Source: a virus. From it: a stretch of 43,269 nt of DNA. The notes beneath the pieces were generated by a model, which had not been told where the DNA came from, ran no database searches, and was given only the letters and a program-made list of their open reading frames with translations. Each line of letters opens with the position of its first letter. Within the stretch, counting starts at the first letter, position 1. Location of the stretch: positions 1 through 43,269 of the IMG/VR virus record IMGVR_UViG_3300034071_000597; one strand, 5' to 3'. This document shows positions 17,082 to 22,516 of the stretch, in pieces. Made by a program: the position numbers and the translations under genes.

Positions 17082-17877
17082 CGTAGTACGACACGTTCAC
17101 GCGGCTTAGAACCGCCGCGCCCGCAGCAGCCGCCACGATTGTTGTGGCGGTGTTGGCTGCAAGAGACTTGAGCGGTGCGGTAGGCGTGTAGTTTACGTCT
17201 CGTTCCGTTCCGCCCGCGATAATGTTGTTGCCAACAGACCACGCAGGGGAGCCAGGAAGGTTAGTCGACGTGTGGATCAGCGTGGCCGTACCAGCTAGCG
17301 CGGCTGTGGCGTTTCGCGTGATTTCGATAGACGTGATGTAGTGAAACAGGCTAGGGCCGGCTGCTGGCAGCGTAGCTGTTACGGCAGTGTTGGCCGCACC
17401 TGTAGCTGTAACGTGAAGCGTGGCAGGAATCTGGCGTCCGTAGAGGATCTTGTCCGCGACTGTTGCGCGGCTAGAAACCGTGATGTTGCCAGACGTGTAA
17501 GCCGAGACACGAAGGCGGACGCGGCGCAGGCCTGCGCAGCCTACCGTGTAGTACCCGGAGTGCGTAGTTGCTACTACAACCTGCCCGACGTACTGTTCGG
17601 CTACCGCTGCAGCGGCCAGCAGCTGGAAGTTGGCCCACATCGGAATGGCAAAGTAGTTGGTACCGTCGACGGTACCTTCCGCCACGTACGTAAGCGCGCC
17701 GGCAGCTGTACGAACGTCAAACGCGGCAGTGAGCTTGCCCTGTACGTCCATCAAGGTTTCGGCGTTCAGCGCACCTAGAACCGCGCTGATCGGGCGGCCG
17801 TCGGTGACCGTTTCGCCCGTTATCGTGTCAATCGACCCTACAAAGGGATTACCACGCGGGTCAATAAGTACAGCCAT
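17071..17877 (-). CDS. Beta-rich virion structural protein, 268 aa
   Basis: Thr/Ala/Val/Gly-rich with alternating hydrophobic pattern and no enzyme motif. Small-residue sequence such as VTATLPAAGPSLFHYITSIEIT suggests a beta-sandwich virion or fibre-associated protein. The ATG overlaps the upstream gene stop (TAATG), and its own end overlaps the small-terminase start by 11 bp. Probably a head or fibre decoration protein. Confidence 0.55.
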   Translation of the reverse strand: MAVLIDPRGNPFVGSIDTITGETVTDGRPISAVLGALNAETLMDVQGKLTAAFDVRTAAGALTYVAEGTVDGTNYFAIPMWANFQLLAAAAVAEQYVGQVVVATTHSGYYTVGCAGLRRVRLRVSAYTSGNITVSSRATVADKILYGRQIPATLHVTATGAANTAVTATLPAAGPSLFHYITSIEITRNATAALAGTATLIHTSTNLPGSPAWSVGNNIIAGGTERDVNYTPTAPLKSLAANTATTIVAAAAGAAVLSRVNVSYYVGA

Positions 17878-18533
17878 TATGCAGTTACCAGGTAGTTAAT
17901 TTTGATCGCGCCACCCATCGGCTGGCGGTCGTTTGTGGGCGTTACTAGCAGGCGGAACGAGCCTGTTGCGGGAATGGCCGAAAACACGACAGGCTCTTCC
18001 GGCGTATTCTCGTCAGAGTCGAGAACTGTGCCCCAGCCAATGACGATCTTCGACGTTGCCGTTACGGCGGCGTCCGTCACTGTCACTTCGCGTGTGCCAA
18101 ACCCGTACGGTAGCGTTGCGGTTACAGCAGTAAGGGATGCGCCGCCTCCGCCACCACCAGGAGGCGCGGCAAACGTGCCGTCCGCTCTCAAGAAGTTGGT
18201 AGTTCCACCACCGGAAGGAGGCACAAGGCCTGCCTCAGATGACGTGAACAGCGGCAGGGTTACGTCTGTGCCTGTGTCGCTAGCCAGCACACGCGTCGCG
18301 GCTGTGTACGTCAGGTTAGTGATACCAGGAGGTAGAGCCCACGCGCCGTCAGCGCGCAGGAAGTTTGACGTACCGCCTCCTGTAGCTGGCGCAAGCCCGG
18401 CGTTGGCGCTGCTTACCAGTGGTAGCGTGACGTCCGCGCCAGTGTCGCTCTCAAGGAGGCGAGTGGCTGCGACGTAGCTCAGGTTGGTAGGGGCTCCACC
18501 ACCGCCTGACGTCAGAAAGAACAAGCCCGACAT
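17877..18533 (-). CDS. Tail fibre protein with tandem FLRADG modules, 218 aa
   Basis: Two internal repeats of about 48 residues, each with a YxAATRxLxSDTGxDVTLPL segment, then AGLxPxxGGGTxNFLRADGxxAxPP. The same GGGTxNFLRADG element occurs in many phage tail fibres and collar-type adhesins. A Gly8-like linker (PPGGGGGGAS) leads to a C-terminal beta domain. It lies between two other beta-rich virion genes upstream of the terminase. Confidence 0.7.
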   Translation of the reverse strand: MSGLFFLTSGGGGAPTNLSYVAATRLLESDTGADVTLPLVSSANAGLAPATGGGTSNFLRADGAWALPPGITNLTYTAATRVLASDTGTDVTLPLFTSSEAGLVPPSGGGTTNFLRADGTFAAPPGGGGGGASLTAVTATLPYGFGTREVTVTDAAVTATSKIVIGWGTVLDSDENTPEEPVVFSAIPATGSFRLLVTPTNDRQPMGGAIKINYLVTA

Positions 18534-18886
18534 TAGTAGGCCGGCTCGACAGTGTACGCTAGCATACCGTTTAGGTCGCTTGCAGTGGCGTTGTTAAGCA
18601 CCAAAGCCTCGCCTGGCAGCGTGGTAAACCACGGAGCCTGCCCTACGTCCAGCACAAACGCGGCACCTGACGGAATGGGCAGGTTGCCTGATAGCGAGTT
18701 GGCAGCACCAGACTTCCAGCGGAATCCGGTAGCAACAGTTGCTACGACGAACACGCGCCACATCTTGATGACCTTGCCCGCTTCCGCAGGCACAAGCGTG
18801 AAATCACCCGATCCGGTCGTGTCGATAGGCACGCCGACGAGTGGGTACGTTGTGTCTCCGTATGTAACCGCAGTAGGAAGCCCCAT
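18533..18886 (-). CDS. Hypothetical virion-associated protein, 117 aa
   Basis: MGLPTAVTYGDTTYPLVGVPI followed by GSGDFTLVPAEAGKVIKMWRVFVVA is typical of small beta-sandwich capsid decoration or fibre proteins. TAATG couplings on both sides place it in the late operon. No specific function can be given. Confidence 0.6.
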   Translation of the reverse strand: MGLPTAVTYGDTTYPLVGVPIDTTGSGDFTLVPAEAGKVIKMWRVFVVATVATGFRWKSGAANSLSGNLPIPSGAAFVLDVGQAPWFTTLPGEALVLNNATASDLNGMLAYTVEPAY

Positions 18887-19062
18887 TAGGCAAGCCGATA
18901 CGGCTTAACCGCGTCGCGCAGGGCCTGGCGCTGCTCCTTGAGCATTCGCGCAGCCTTGGCAGCTGGCGACTTCTCGCGCTGCCGGTTAATCAACCACTGG
19001 ACGCCTAGCGTCGTGGCGACAGTTACAACTACGAGCGTTGCCGCAGCAAGAACGTCAAACAT
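18886..19062 (-). CDS. Small single-TM protein, 58 aa
   Basis: ATG at 19062. Residues 3-24 (DVLAAATLVVVTVATTLGVQWL) form one membrane span, followed by a strongly basic tail (NRQREKSPAAKAARMLKEQR), so N-out/C-in topology is likely. It ends in TAATG with the next gene. It is the first protein gene after the tRNA array and about 18 bp downstream of the last tRNA. Role unknown; a small lysis or superinfection-related membrane protein is possible. Confidence 0.6.
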   Translation of the reverse strand: MFDVLAAATLVVVTVATTLGVQWLINRQREKSPAAKAARMLKEQRQALRDAVKPYRLA

Positions 19063-19079
19063 GCGGTACTACCTATTAG

Positions 19080-19152
19080 TGGAGCGGAATACGGGAATCG
19101 AACCCGTCTATGCCTCGTTGGCAACGATGCCGGTCGCCTTGACCAACTCCGC
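19080..19152 (-). tRNA. tRNA-Gly(GCC)
   Basis: Acceptor GCGGAGT pairs with ATTCCGC (one wobble), T-arm GGGTTCGATTCCC, anticodon loop TTGCCAA, discriminator T and encoded CCA. Short D-arm. Last tRNA of the array in transcription order. Confidence 0.85.
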
Positions 19153-19156
19153 GAAT

Positions 19157-19231
19157 TGGCTGTCACGCTAGGAATCGAACCTAGCTCGCATCCGTTAACA
19201 GCGGAGCCGCACACCTTGTGCGTTCATGACA
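19157..19231 (-). tRNA. tRNA-Asn(GTT)
   Basis: Acceptor TGTCATG/CGTGACA, anticodon loop CTGTTAA, T-arm CTAGGTTCGATTCCTAG, CCA encoded. One C-T mismatch at the base of the anticodon stem. Confidence 0.85.
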
Positions 19232-19237
19232 ATAAGA

Positions 19238-19311
19238 TGGATGATCCTCTACGACTCGCACGTAGATTCCCAGGGTCAAAGCCTGGCGTCCTACTATTAG
19301 ACGAAGGATCA
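19238..19311 (-). tRNA. tRNA-Gln(TTG)
   Basis: Perfect acceptor TGATCCT/AGGATCA, anticodon stem CCAGG/CCTGG with loop CTTTGAC, T-arm CTACG/CGTAG, CCA encoded. Confidence 0.9.
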
Positions 19312-19315
19312 AAAG

Positions 19316-19395
19316 TGGTACCCTGTGTCAGGATCGAACTGACTCATGCAGCCTTGTAAGAGCCGCTGCCGTCCAACGGCCAAGGCATACAGCAT
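19316..19395 (-). tRNA. tRNA-Val(TAC)
   Basis: T-arm GTCAGTTCGATCCTGAC and loop CTTACAA are clear, A73 and CCA encoded. The best 5' end is ATGCTGT, which pairs 6 of 7 with ACAGGGT (one G-G mismatch). The D-loop is then long, with two GG pairs. The acceptor is the weakest part. Confidence 0.7.
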
Positions 19396-19400
19396 TTAGT

Positions 19401-19417
19401 GCGTATTTCAAAAATAC
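19401..19417 (-). other. 7-bp hairpin between tRNA-Val and tRNA-Gly
   Basis: CGTATTT and AAATACG enclose a 3-nt loop. It has no adjoining T-tract, so a terminator is unlikely; an RNA processing site is possible. Confidence 0.5.
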
Positions 19418-19433
19418 GTACTACACTGCGTAA

Positions 19434-19506
19434 TGGAGCGGATAGAGGGAATCGAACCCTCTCTGCACAGGGTGGAAACCTGGCGGCACGCCTCGTGCGT
19501 ACCCGC
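19434..19506 (-). tRNA. tRNA-Gly(TCC)
   Basis: Acceptor GCGGGTA/TATCCGC, anticodon loop TTTCCAC, T-arm GAGGGTTCGATTCCCTC, discriminator T, CCA encoded. Confidence 0.9.
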
Positions 19507-19512
19507 GACAAG

Positions 19513-19600
19513 TGGCGGATGGCTGTGTACTCGAAACACAGACCCCGAAGGGTCCAGTTCGGTTAGCAACCGGCTCCCAGCCCTGCTGGGTTAGCCATCC
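19513..19600 (-). tRNA. tRNA-Ser(GCT)
   Basis: Perfect acceptor GGATGGC/GCCATCC, loop TTGCTAA, long variable arm (GGACCC-TTCG-GGGTC), G73 and CCA. Class II body as expected for Ser. Confidence 0.9.
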
Positions 19601-19605
19601 ATGAT

Positions 19606-19682
19606 TGGTGCCGCCTGCCTCGACTTGCACGGGCCGTCTGCCGCTTACAAGGCGGCTGCATCGCTATCAATGCTTAGGGGGC
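19606..19682 (-). tRNA. tRNA-Thr(TGT)
   Basis: Perfect anticodon stem GCCGC/GCGGC with loop CTTGTAA, A73, CCA. Acceptor GCCCCCT/AGGCGGC has one mismatch and the T-stem also has mismatches. Confidence 0.8.
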
Positions 19683-19687
19683 GAAAG

Positions 19688-19762
19688 TGGTACCAGAGTC
19701 AGGAACTGCCCCTGCATCCCTCGGTTATCAGCCGAGCGCTCTTCTACTTGAGCTACACTGGT
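19688..19762 (-). tRNA. tRNA-Ile(GAT)
   Basis: Acceptor ACCAGTG/CTCTGGT (one mismatch), anticodon stem CTCGG/CCGAG with loop CTGATAA, T-loop TTCCTGA-like, A73, CCA encoded. Confidence 0.85.
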
Positions 19763-19769
19763 GTTGAAT

Positions 19770-19846
19770 TGGTCAGCCCGGCAGGACTCGAACCTGCATG
19801 TACCTGGTTCCAAGCCAGGACGATTGCCCTTTCTCGTAACAGGCTG
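19770..19846 (-). tRNA. tRNA-Pro(TGG)
   Basis: Acceptor CAGCCTG/CGGGCTG, anticodon stem CCTGG/CCAGG with loop CTTGGAA, T-arm GCAGGTTCGAGTCCTGC, A73, CCA. Confidence 0.9.
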
Positions 19847-19847
19847 A

Positions 19848-19903
19848 TGGCGGGCATTTAACGCATGCCCATGCGCAGGGATATTACGCCACACCTGCCC
19901 GGG
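19848..19903 (-). ncRNA. CCA-ended tRNA-like minihelix or tRNA remnant
   Basis: Only about 55 nt between neighbouring tRNA genes. The 3' end GCCCG-CCA has a possible 5' partner CGGGCA, and GGGCAT-GCGTTAA-ATGCCC forms an alternative 6-bp/7-nt hairpin. No U33-type anticodon loop is present. It is either a decayed tRNA or a processed tRNA-like RNA. Confidence 0.4.
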
Positions 19904-19907
19904 CGAT

Positions 19908-20032
19908 TGGAGCATGTAGGGGCGCTGCCTGGGGCAAGCGACTCGTCTCGCAATTCAAAGTCCCGATTAGCGCCTCGTGACTACGGCGGACCTCGGGCGT
20001 TGGTTGGGCTTTCGCCTGACTCGGCCCTAGTT
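19908..20032 (-). ncRNA. Structured CCA-ended spacer in the tRNA array
   Basis: About 125 nt without a canonical tRNA. Complementary stretches: GGCGCT with AGCGCC as an outer stem, a bulged GCTTGCC/GGCAGC hairpin, GCGA/TCGC, and a GGC-GAAA-GCC tetraloop hairpin. The 3' end is GCT-CCA. Function unknown. Confidence 0.35.
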
Positions 20033-20109
20033 TGGTAGCGGAAGCTGGTAACGATCCAGCCTTGGCCGGGTTATGAGCCCGGAGCGAATCCATCTTCGCA
20101 CATTCCGCT
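20033..20109 (-). tRNA. tRNA-Met(CAT)
   Basis: Perfect acceptor AGCGGAA/TTCCGCT, anticodon stem CCGGG/CCCGG with loop CTCATAA, A73, CCA. Three G-C pairs next to the loop recall initiator tRNA, but A1-U72 is paired, so elongator, initiator-like and Ile2 (lysidine) identities cannot be separated here. Confidence 0.85.
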
Positions 20110-20115
20110 ATAAAG

Positions 20116-20192
20116 TGGTCGACATGGTAGGAGTTGCACCTACAAGCCCCTAGGTTTGAGCTAGGGAGGTCTGCTATTCCCATCACACGTCG
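20116..20192 (-). tRNA. tRNA-Leu(CAA) with short variable arm
   Basis: Acceptor CGACGTG/CATGTCG, anticodon stem CCTAG/CTAGG with loop CTCAAAC, T-arm GTAGG/CCTAC, A73, CCA. The D-arm (TGATGGGAATAGCAGAC) is Leu-like, but the variable region is only about 5 nt rather than a class II arm. Confidence 0.75.
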
Positions 20193-20196
20193 AAAT

Positions 20197-20280
20197 TGGT
20201 ACCCTGCACAGGAGTTGCACCTGTACGACTTGCGTCGCTGCGTTCTAAGCGCAGTGTGTCTGCTGTTCCACCAGCAGGGC
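20197..20280 (-). tRNA. tRNA-Leu(TAG)
   Basis: Acceptor GCCCTGC/GCAGGGT, anticodon stem CTGCG/CGCAG with loop CTTAGAA, variable arm CGACGCAAGTCG, T-arm ACAGG/CCTGT, A73, CCA. Confidence 0.9.
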
Positions 20281-20286
20281 ATAAAG

Positions 20287-20360
20287 TGGACACGCAGACA
20301 GGGGTCGGACCTGCATGACTGGGGCTGCAATCCAGTGCCTAGCCATTCGGCCACTGCGTG
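20287..20360 (-). tRNA. tRNA-Cys(GCA)
   Basis: Perfect acceptor CACGCAG/CTGCGTG, loop TTGCAGC, discriminator T73 as required by CysRS, CCA encoded. One A-C mismatch closes the anticodon stem. Confidence 0.85.
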
Positions 20361-20379
20361 ATATTCATTAACTGGTGAA
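20359..20379 (-). repeat. 21-bp motif, copy 2 (see 10239-10259)
   Basis: Matches the copy upstream of the spike gene at 17 of 21 positions in the same orientation. Here it lies immediately upstream of tRNA-Cys. Confidence 0.5.
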
Positions 20380-20437
20380 AGACCCGGCCCTGATGCGCAT
20401 ATCCGCCCTGCGGTAGAGGCGTGGCCGGGTGTGTTTC
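20361..20437 (-). ncRNA. Hairpin-rich spacer between tRNA-Ala and tRNA-Cys
   Basis: ACCCGGCC and GGCCGGGT form an 8-bp outer stem, with an inner CCGC-AGG-GCGG hairpin and an ATGCGCAT palindrome. No anticodon arm. It may be a tRNA-like RNA or a processing element. Confidence 0.4.
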
Positions 20438-20512
20438 TGGTGGACCGTGTGAGACTCGAACTCACCAAGCTGCAATCTTGCAAGGATTGCCTGGGTGCCC
20501 TGCCCACAGCCC
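20438..20512 (-). tRNA. tRNA-Ala(TGC)
   Basis: Acceptor GGGCTGT/ACGGTCC, anticodon stem CAATC/GATTG with loop CTTGCAA, T-arm GTGAGTTCGAGTCTCAC, A73, CCA. Confidence 0.9.
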
Positions 20513-20517
20513 GTAAT

Positions 20518-20591
20518 TGGCACACCGTATCGGTGTCGATCCGATCTATTGTGGGTTGAAAGCCCACATGCGTCACCGGACGCAACGGTGC
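20518..20591 (-). tRNA. tRNA-Glu(TTC)
   Basis: Acceptor GCACCGT/ACGGTGT, anticodon stem GTGGG/CCCAC with loop CTTTCAA, T-arm ATCGG/CCGAT, G73 as expected for Glu, CCA. Confidence 0.9.
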
Positions 20592-20597
20592 ATAGTC

Positions 20598-20673
20598 TGG
20601 TTGGCCCTGTCGGAATCGAACCGACATCACTTCGCTTAAAAGGCGAGTCTCTGTCCCGCTGAGTTAAGGGCCT
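20598..20673 (-). tRNA. tRNA-Lys(TTT)
   Basis: Acceptor AGGCCCT/AGGGCCA (first pair A-A mismatched), loop CTTTTAA, T-arm GTCGGTTCGATTCCGAC, A73, CCA. Confidence 0.85.
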
Positions 20674-20677
20674 ACAT

Positions 20678-20752
20678 TGGCGATTCGTACGAGAATTGAA
20701 CTCGTCTCAGAAAGTAGACAGCTTTCCTGCGACACCAGTCGCATCACGAACC
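20678..20752 (-). tRNA. tRNA-Asp(GTC)
   Basis: Acceptor GGTTCGT/ACGAATC, anticodon stem GAAAG/CTTTC with loop CTGTCTA, T-arm ACGAG/CTCGT, G73 as expected for Asp, CCA. Confidence 0.9.
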
Positions 20753-20758
20753 ATTGTC

Positions 20759-20849
20759 TGGTCGTCCTGCTCGGACTCGCACCGAGACTGCCCGCTAATC
20801 TGGCGGAATACGGCTTATAAGTCCGTCCGTGCTGCTTTACACCACAGGA
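20759..20849 (-). tRNA. tRNA with TAT anticodon on a class II body
   Basis: Acceptor AGTCCTG/CAGGACG (first pair mismatched), loop CTTATAA giving TAT (formally Ile, AUA). It has a long variable arm (CCGC-CAGATTA-GCGG) and a Leu-like D-arm, with T-arm CTCGGTGCGAGTCCGAG, A73 and CCA. Ile tRNAs are class I, so amino-acid identity is uncertain; Leu charging is conceivable. Confidence 0.65.
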
Positions 20850-20855
20850 CTAAAT

Positions 20856-20932
20856 TGGTCGGCCCACTGAGTCTCGCACTCAGACATCACTGGGTAAGAG
20901 CCAGGTAGGCTGTCTAGTAACCTCCTGGGCCG
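20856..20932 (-). tRNA. tRNA-Lys(CTT)
   Basis: Perfect acceptor CGGCCCA/TGGGCCG, loop CTCTTAC, T-arm CTGAG/CTCAG, A73, CCA. A C-T mismatch at the base of the anticodon stem. Confidence 0.85.
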
Positions 20933-20937
20933 AATAT

Positions 20938-21012
20938 TGGTGCAGCCTCTAGGTATCGCACCTAGCTTTGCTGGTTTTCAGCCAGCCGCTAATCTGTCTC
21001 AGCTAAAGCCGC
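20938..21012 (-). tRNA. tRNA-Phe(GAA)
   Basis: Acceptor GCGGCTT/AGGCTGC, anticodon stem GCTGG/CCAGC with loop CTGAAAA, T-arm CTAGG/CCTAG, A73, CCA. Confidence 0.9.
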
Positions 21013-21016
21013 GAAT

Positions 21017-21092
21017 TGGCACCCACTGTAGGAGTCGAGCCTACGCAGTCGACGTTCGTAGCGTCGCTCCCGAATTCCCTCGGGCAATGGGC
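21017..21092 (-). tRNA. tRNA-Arg(ACG)
   Basis: Acceptor GCCCATT/AGTGGGT, anticodon stem CGACG/CGTCG with loop CTACGAA, T-arm GTAGG/CCTAC, G73, CCA. A34 would need host TadA to make inosine. Confidence 0.9.
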
Positions 21093-21097
21093 ATAAA

Positions 21098-21173
21098 TGG
21101 CACGCCTAGTAGGATTCAAACCCACGCACTGAGGGGTAGAAGCCCTCTGCTCTGTTCTCTGAGCTATAGGCGT
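21098..21173 (-). tRNA. tRNA-Arg(TCT)
   Basis: Perfect acceptor ACGCCTA/TAGGCGT, anticodon stem GAGGG/CCCTC with loop CTTCTAC, T-arm GTGGG/CCTAC, G73, CCA. Confidence 0.9.
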
Positions 21174-21177
21174 AAAA

Positions 21178-21252
21178 TGGCGGGCCGGAAGCATGCTGGC
21201 TAACGCTTTCTGCTGCCCTCGCAGCAGTCCGGGACTAACTCCCGGAAGGCCC
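21178..21252 (-). ncRNA. tRNA-like element without a usable anticodon loop
   Basis: tRNA length (75 nt), GGGCC/GGCCC acceptor end, G73 and CCA, and a CCGGG-AGTTAGT-CCCGG hairpin where the D-arm should be. The anticodon position is a 7-bp stem with a GAGG tetraloop and no U33. No normal T-arm is visible. It may be a decayed tRNA or a tRNA-shaped RNA. Confidence 0.5.
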
Positions 21253-21256
21253 AAAA

Positions 21257-21345
21257 TGGCGGATGGCTGATAGAATCGAACTCCAAGCCCCGGAGGACTC
21301 CATCGGTTTTCAAGACCGTGGCAGGCCCAGCCTGCATAACCATCC
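21257..21345 (-). tRNA. tRNA-Ser(TGA)
   Basis: Acceptor GGATGGT/GCCATCC, loop CTTGAAA, long variable arm, G73, CCA. The T-stem is imperfect around the canonical GAGTTCGATTC loop. The acceptor resembles the other Ser tRNA, giving SerRS similar elements. Confidence 0.8.
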
Positions 21346-21416
21346 AGAAGACGTACGGTTCTTTTAGTGACCACGGCCCCGTAGGACAATGGAGGGCGAA
21401 CCGAAAAGCCTGCGCT

Positions 21417-21492
21417 TGGATGATCCGGCAGGGATCGAACCTGCGTGGGCGACGTTCAGAGCGTCACTGGGATACCAGCAACCCACAGATCA
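21417..21492 (-). tRNA. tRNA-Gln(CTG)
   Basis: Acceptor TGATCTG/CGGATCA, close to that of the other Gln tRNA, anticodon loop CTCTGAA on a GACG/CGTC stem, T-arm GCAGG/CCTGC, CCA. Confidence 0.9.
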
Positions 21493-21507
21493 ATAGTAGC
21501 ACTGAGT

Positions 21508-21577
21508 TGGCAGATTGTCAAGGACTCGAACCTTGCTGCAGAGATTTGGAGGCTCCGCTGCTCCCTGAGCACAACCC
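21508..21577 (-). tRNA. tRNA-Trp(CCA)
   Basis: Acceptor GGGTTGT/ACAATCT, T-arm CAAGGTTCGAGTCCTTG, G73 as expected for Trp, CCA. Anticodon loop CTCCAAA, closed by a C-T mismatch. Compact D-arm makes the gene only 70 nt. Confidence 0.8.
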
Positions 21578-21583
21578 ATTGTT

Positions 21584-21669
21584 TGGTGCATCGTCTTGGA
21601 GTCGAACCAAGCAGGCCATAAGGCACCAGATTTACAGCCTGGTCAGGGTCCGTCCCTGGCTAACGACAC
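21584..21669 (-). tRNA. tRNA-Tyr(GTA)
   Basis: Acceptor GTGTCGT/ACGATGC (two wobbles), anticodon loop CTGTAAA on CCAGG/TCTGG, long variable arm as expected for bacterial-type Tyr, T-arm CTTGG/CCAAG, A73, CCA. Confidence 0.9.
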
Positions 21670-21675
21670 GAAATT

Positions 21676-21748
21676 TGGGGTGATCGCTGGGTTTTGCTCC
21701 CAGTAGGATCGGGTCACGGCCGATGCTGCGTACTAACACCCGACCACC
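21676..21748 (-). tRNA. tRNA-His(GTG)
   Basis: Acceptor GTGGTCG/CGATCAC with C73 and an encoded G at position -1 to pair it, the His identity element. Anticodon loop CCGTGAC on ATCGG/CCGAT, CCA encoded. First tRNA of the array, about 12 bp after the -10 box. Confidence 0.9.
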
Positions 21749-21759
21749 GCAGAAACTGA

Positions 21760-21788
21760 ACTCTAGCACGCCTGGGCGTGCATGTCAA
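21760..21788 (-). promoter_or_regulatory. Sigma70-type promoter of the tRNA array
   Basis: Minus strand: TTGACA at 21788-21783, exactly 17 bp, then TAGAGT at 21765-21760. The spacer is occupied by a perfect inverted repeat, GCACGCC-CA-GGCGTGC. The predicted start lies just upstream of tRNA-His, so the transcript would begin almost at the first tRNA. The palindrome may be an operator. Confidence 0.8.
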
Positions 21789-21795
21789 GCCCCGG

Positions 21796-21993
21796 TTACG
21801 GGCGGATCACCGACAGGTAGCTGGGGTAAACACCAGCATCCTTGTACTGATCCTTGTAGGGCTGGTCCCACATAGCGGTCCCGCCGACACTGCTGCCAGC
21901 ACGGACATCGCGCACAGGCTTAGCGTCACCGCGACCTGTCGCATTGGGATCGCCAGCCTTGCTGTTGTCATCGTCGGTTCTCTGATCGGCCAT
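21796..21993 (-). CDS. Small acidic hypothetical protein, 65 aa
   Basis: Polar, probably disordered N-terminus (MADQRTDDDNSKAGDPNATG) and an aromatic C-terminus (MWDQPYKDQYKDAGVYPSYL). A CCCGGC-TACT-GCCGGG hairpin lies just upstream, with a G-rich ribosome-site candidate after it. It ends 8 bp before the tRNA promoter. No family recognised. Confidence 0.55.
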   Translation of the reverse strand: MADQRTDDDNSKAGDPNATGRGDAKPVRDVRAGSSVGGTAMWDQPYKDQYKDAGVYPSYLSVIRP

Positions 21994-22028
21994 TTGGTTC
22001 GTCCCCCCGGCAGTAGCCGGGTCTCAAG

Positions 22029-22247
22029 TTAGACTCGGGGTCGCGGGACCCCGTAAGCGTTGCGCTTCGCAAGTTGGTATAGCTGGTCGGCGTAGGACAG
22101 AATAGCTGCTAGCTCGTCTGCTGGGGGCCGCGTAGCGAAAGCCCCCATCCGGGACTGCTCGAACTTGCCATCGGCGTTAGGCTTTTCCGCCTTGGCGTAG
22201 ACAGCAAACTGGTTACCCGCAGTGTTGGGCTGAACCTCGAACCTCAT
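22029..22247 (-). CDS. Hypothetical protein, 72 aa, first gene of the leftward unit
   Basis: I choose the ATG at 22247 (MRFEVQPNTAGNQFAVYAKA) because GGAGAG lies 6 bp upstream; a longer frame to 22322 has none. The mixed alpha/beta sequence, FEVQ...QFAVYAK then a C-terminal helix (PADELAAILSYADQLYQLAK), suggests a small single-domain protein. Two hairpins with 3-nt loops, at 22282-22296 and 22308-22322, lie in the leader. Confidence 0.6.
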   Translation of the reverse strand: MRFEVQPNTAGNQFAVYAKAEKPNADGKFEQSRMGAFATRPPADELAAILSYADQLYQLAKRNAYGVPRPRV

Positions 22248-22363
22248 GGCCTCTCCTGCCGTAAAGGGTTTCCTTGCATCCTTCCCAAAGGGAAGGGCAG
22301 AATGAGACAGCAAAGCTGTCAAAATGCATGATATTACATAAATTTCATGTAATATTATTCTAA

Positions 22364-22405
22364 TCTCTTACTCTGTTATCGAGTAAAAGCTACGTTTTGT
22401 CACAC
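22364..22405. repeat. Diverged direct repeat, copy 1
   Basis: TCTCTTACTC-T-GTTATC...CGTTTTGTCACAC; copy 2 is at 22517-22558, 153 bp away. This copy also contains TTACTC-7 nt-GAGTAA. Confidence 0.6.
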
Positions 22406-22516
22406 AAAACGTAAAAAATAATTCGTGATTTAAGCTAAGTGACTGATTTTTAACAGAATACGCAGCTACGCTGCTCTGTGTCACGAGACTTAGCCATAAA
22501 CCACGAAAACTCGTGG

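Noticed and set aside
19156-21683. ORFs across the tRNA region on both strands (such as 19884-20630 and 21318-21683)
   Set aside because: They are fully explained by tRNA genes; the translations are low-quality and repeat T-arm-derived words.
22317-22322. Late promoter from a minus-strand TTGACA at 22322-22317
   Set aside because: No acceptable -10 box at 16-18 bp; the region there is TGCCCT-like.
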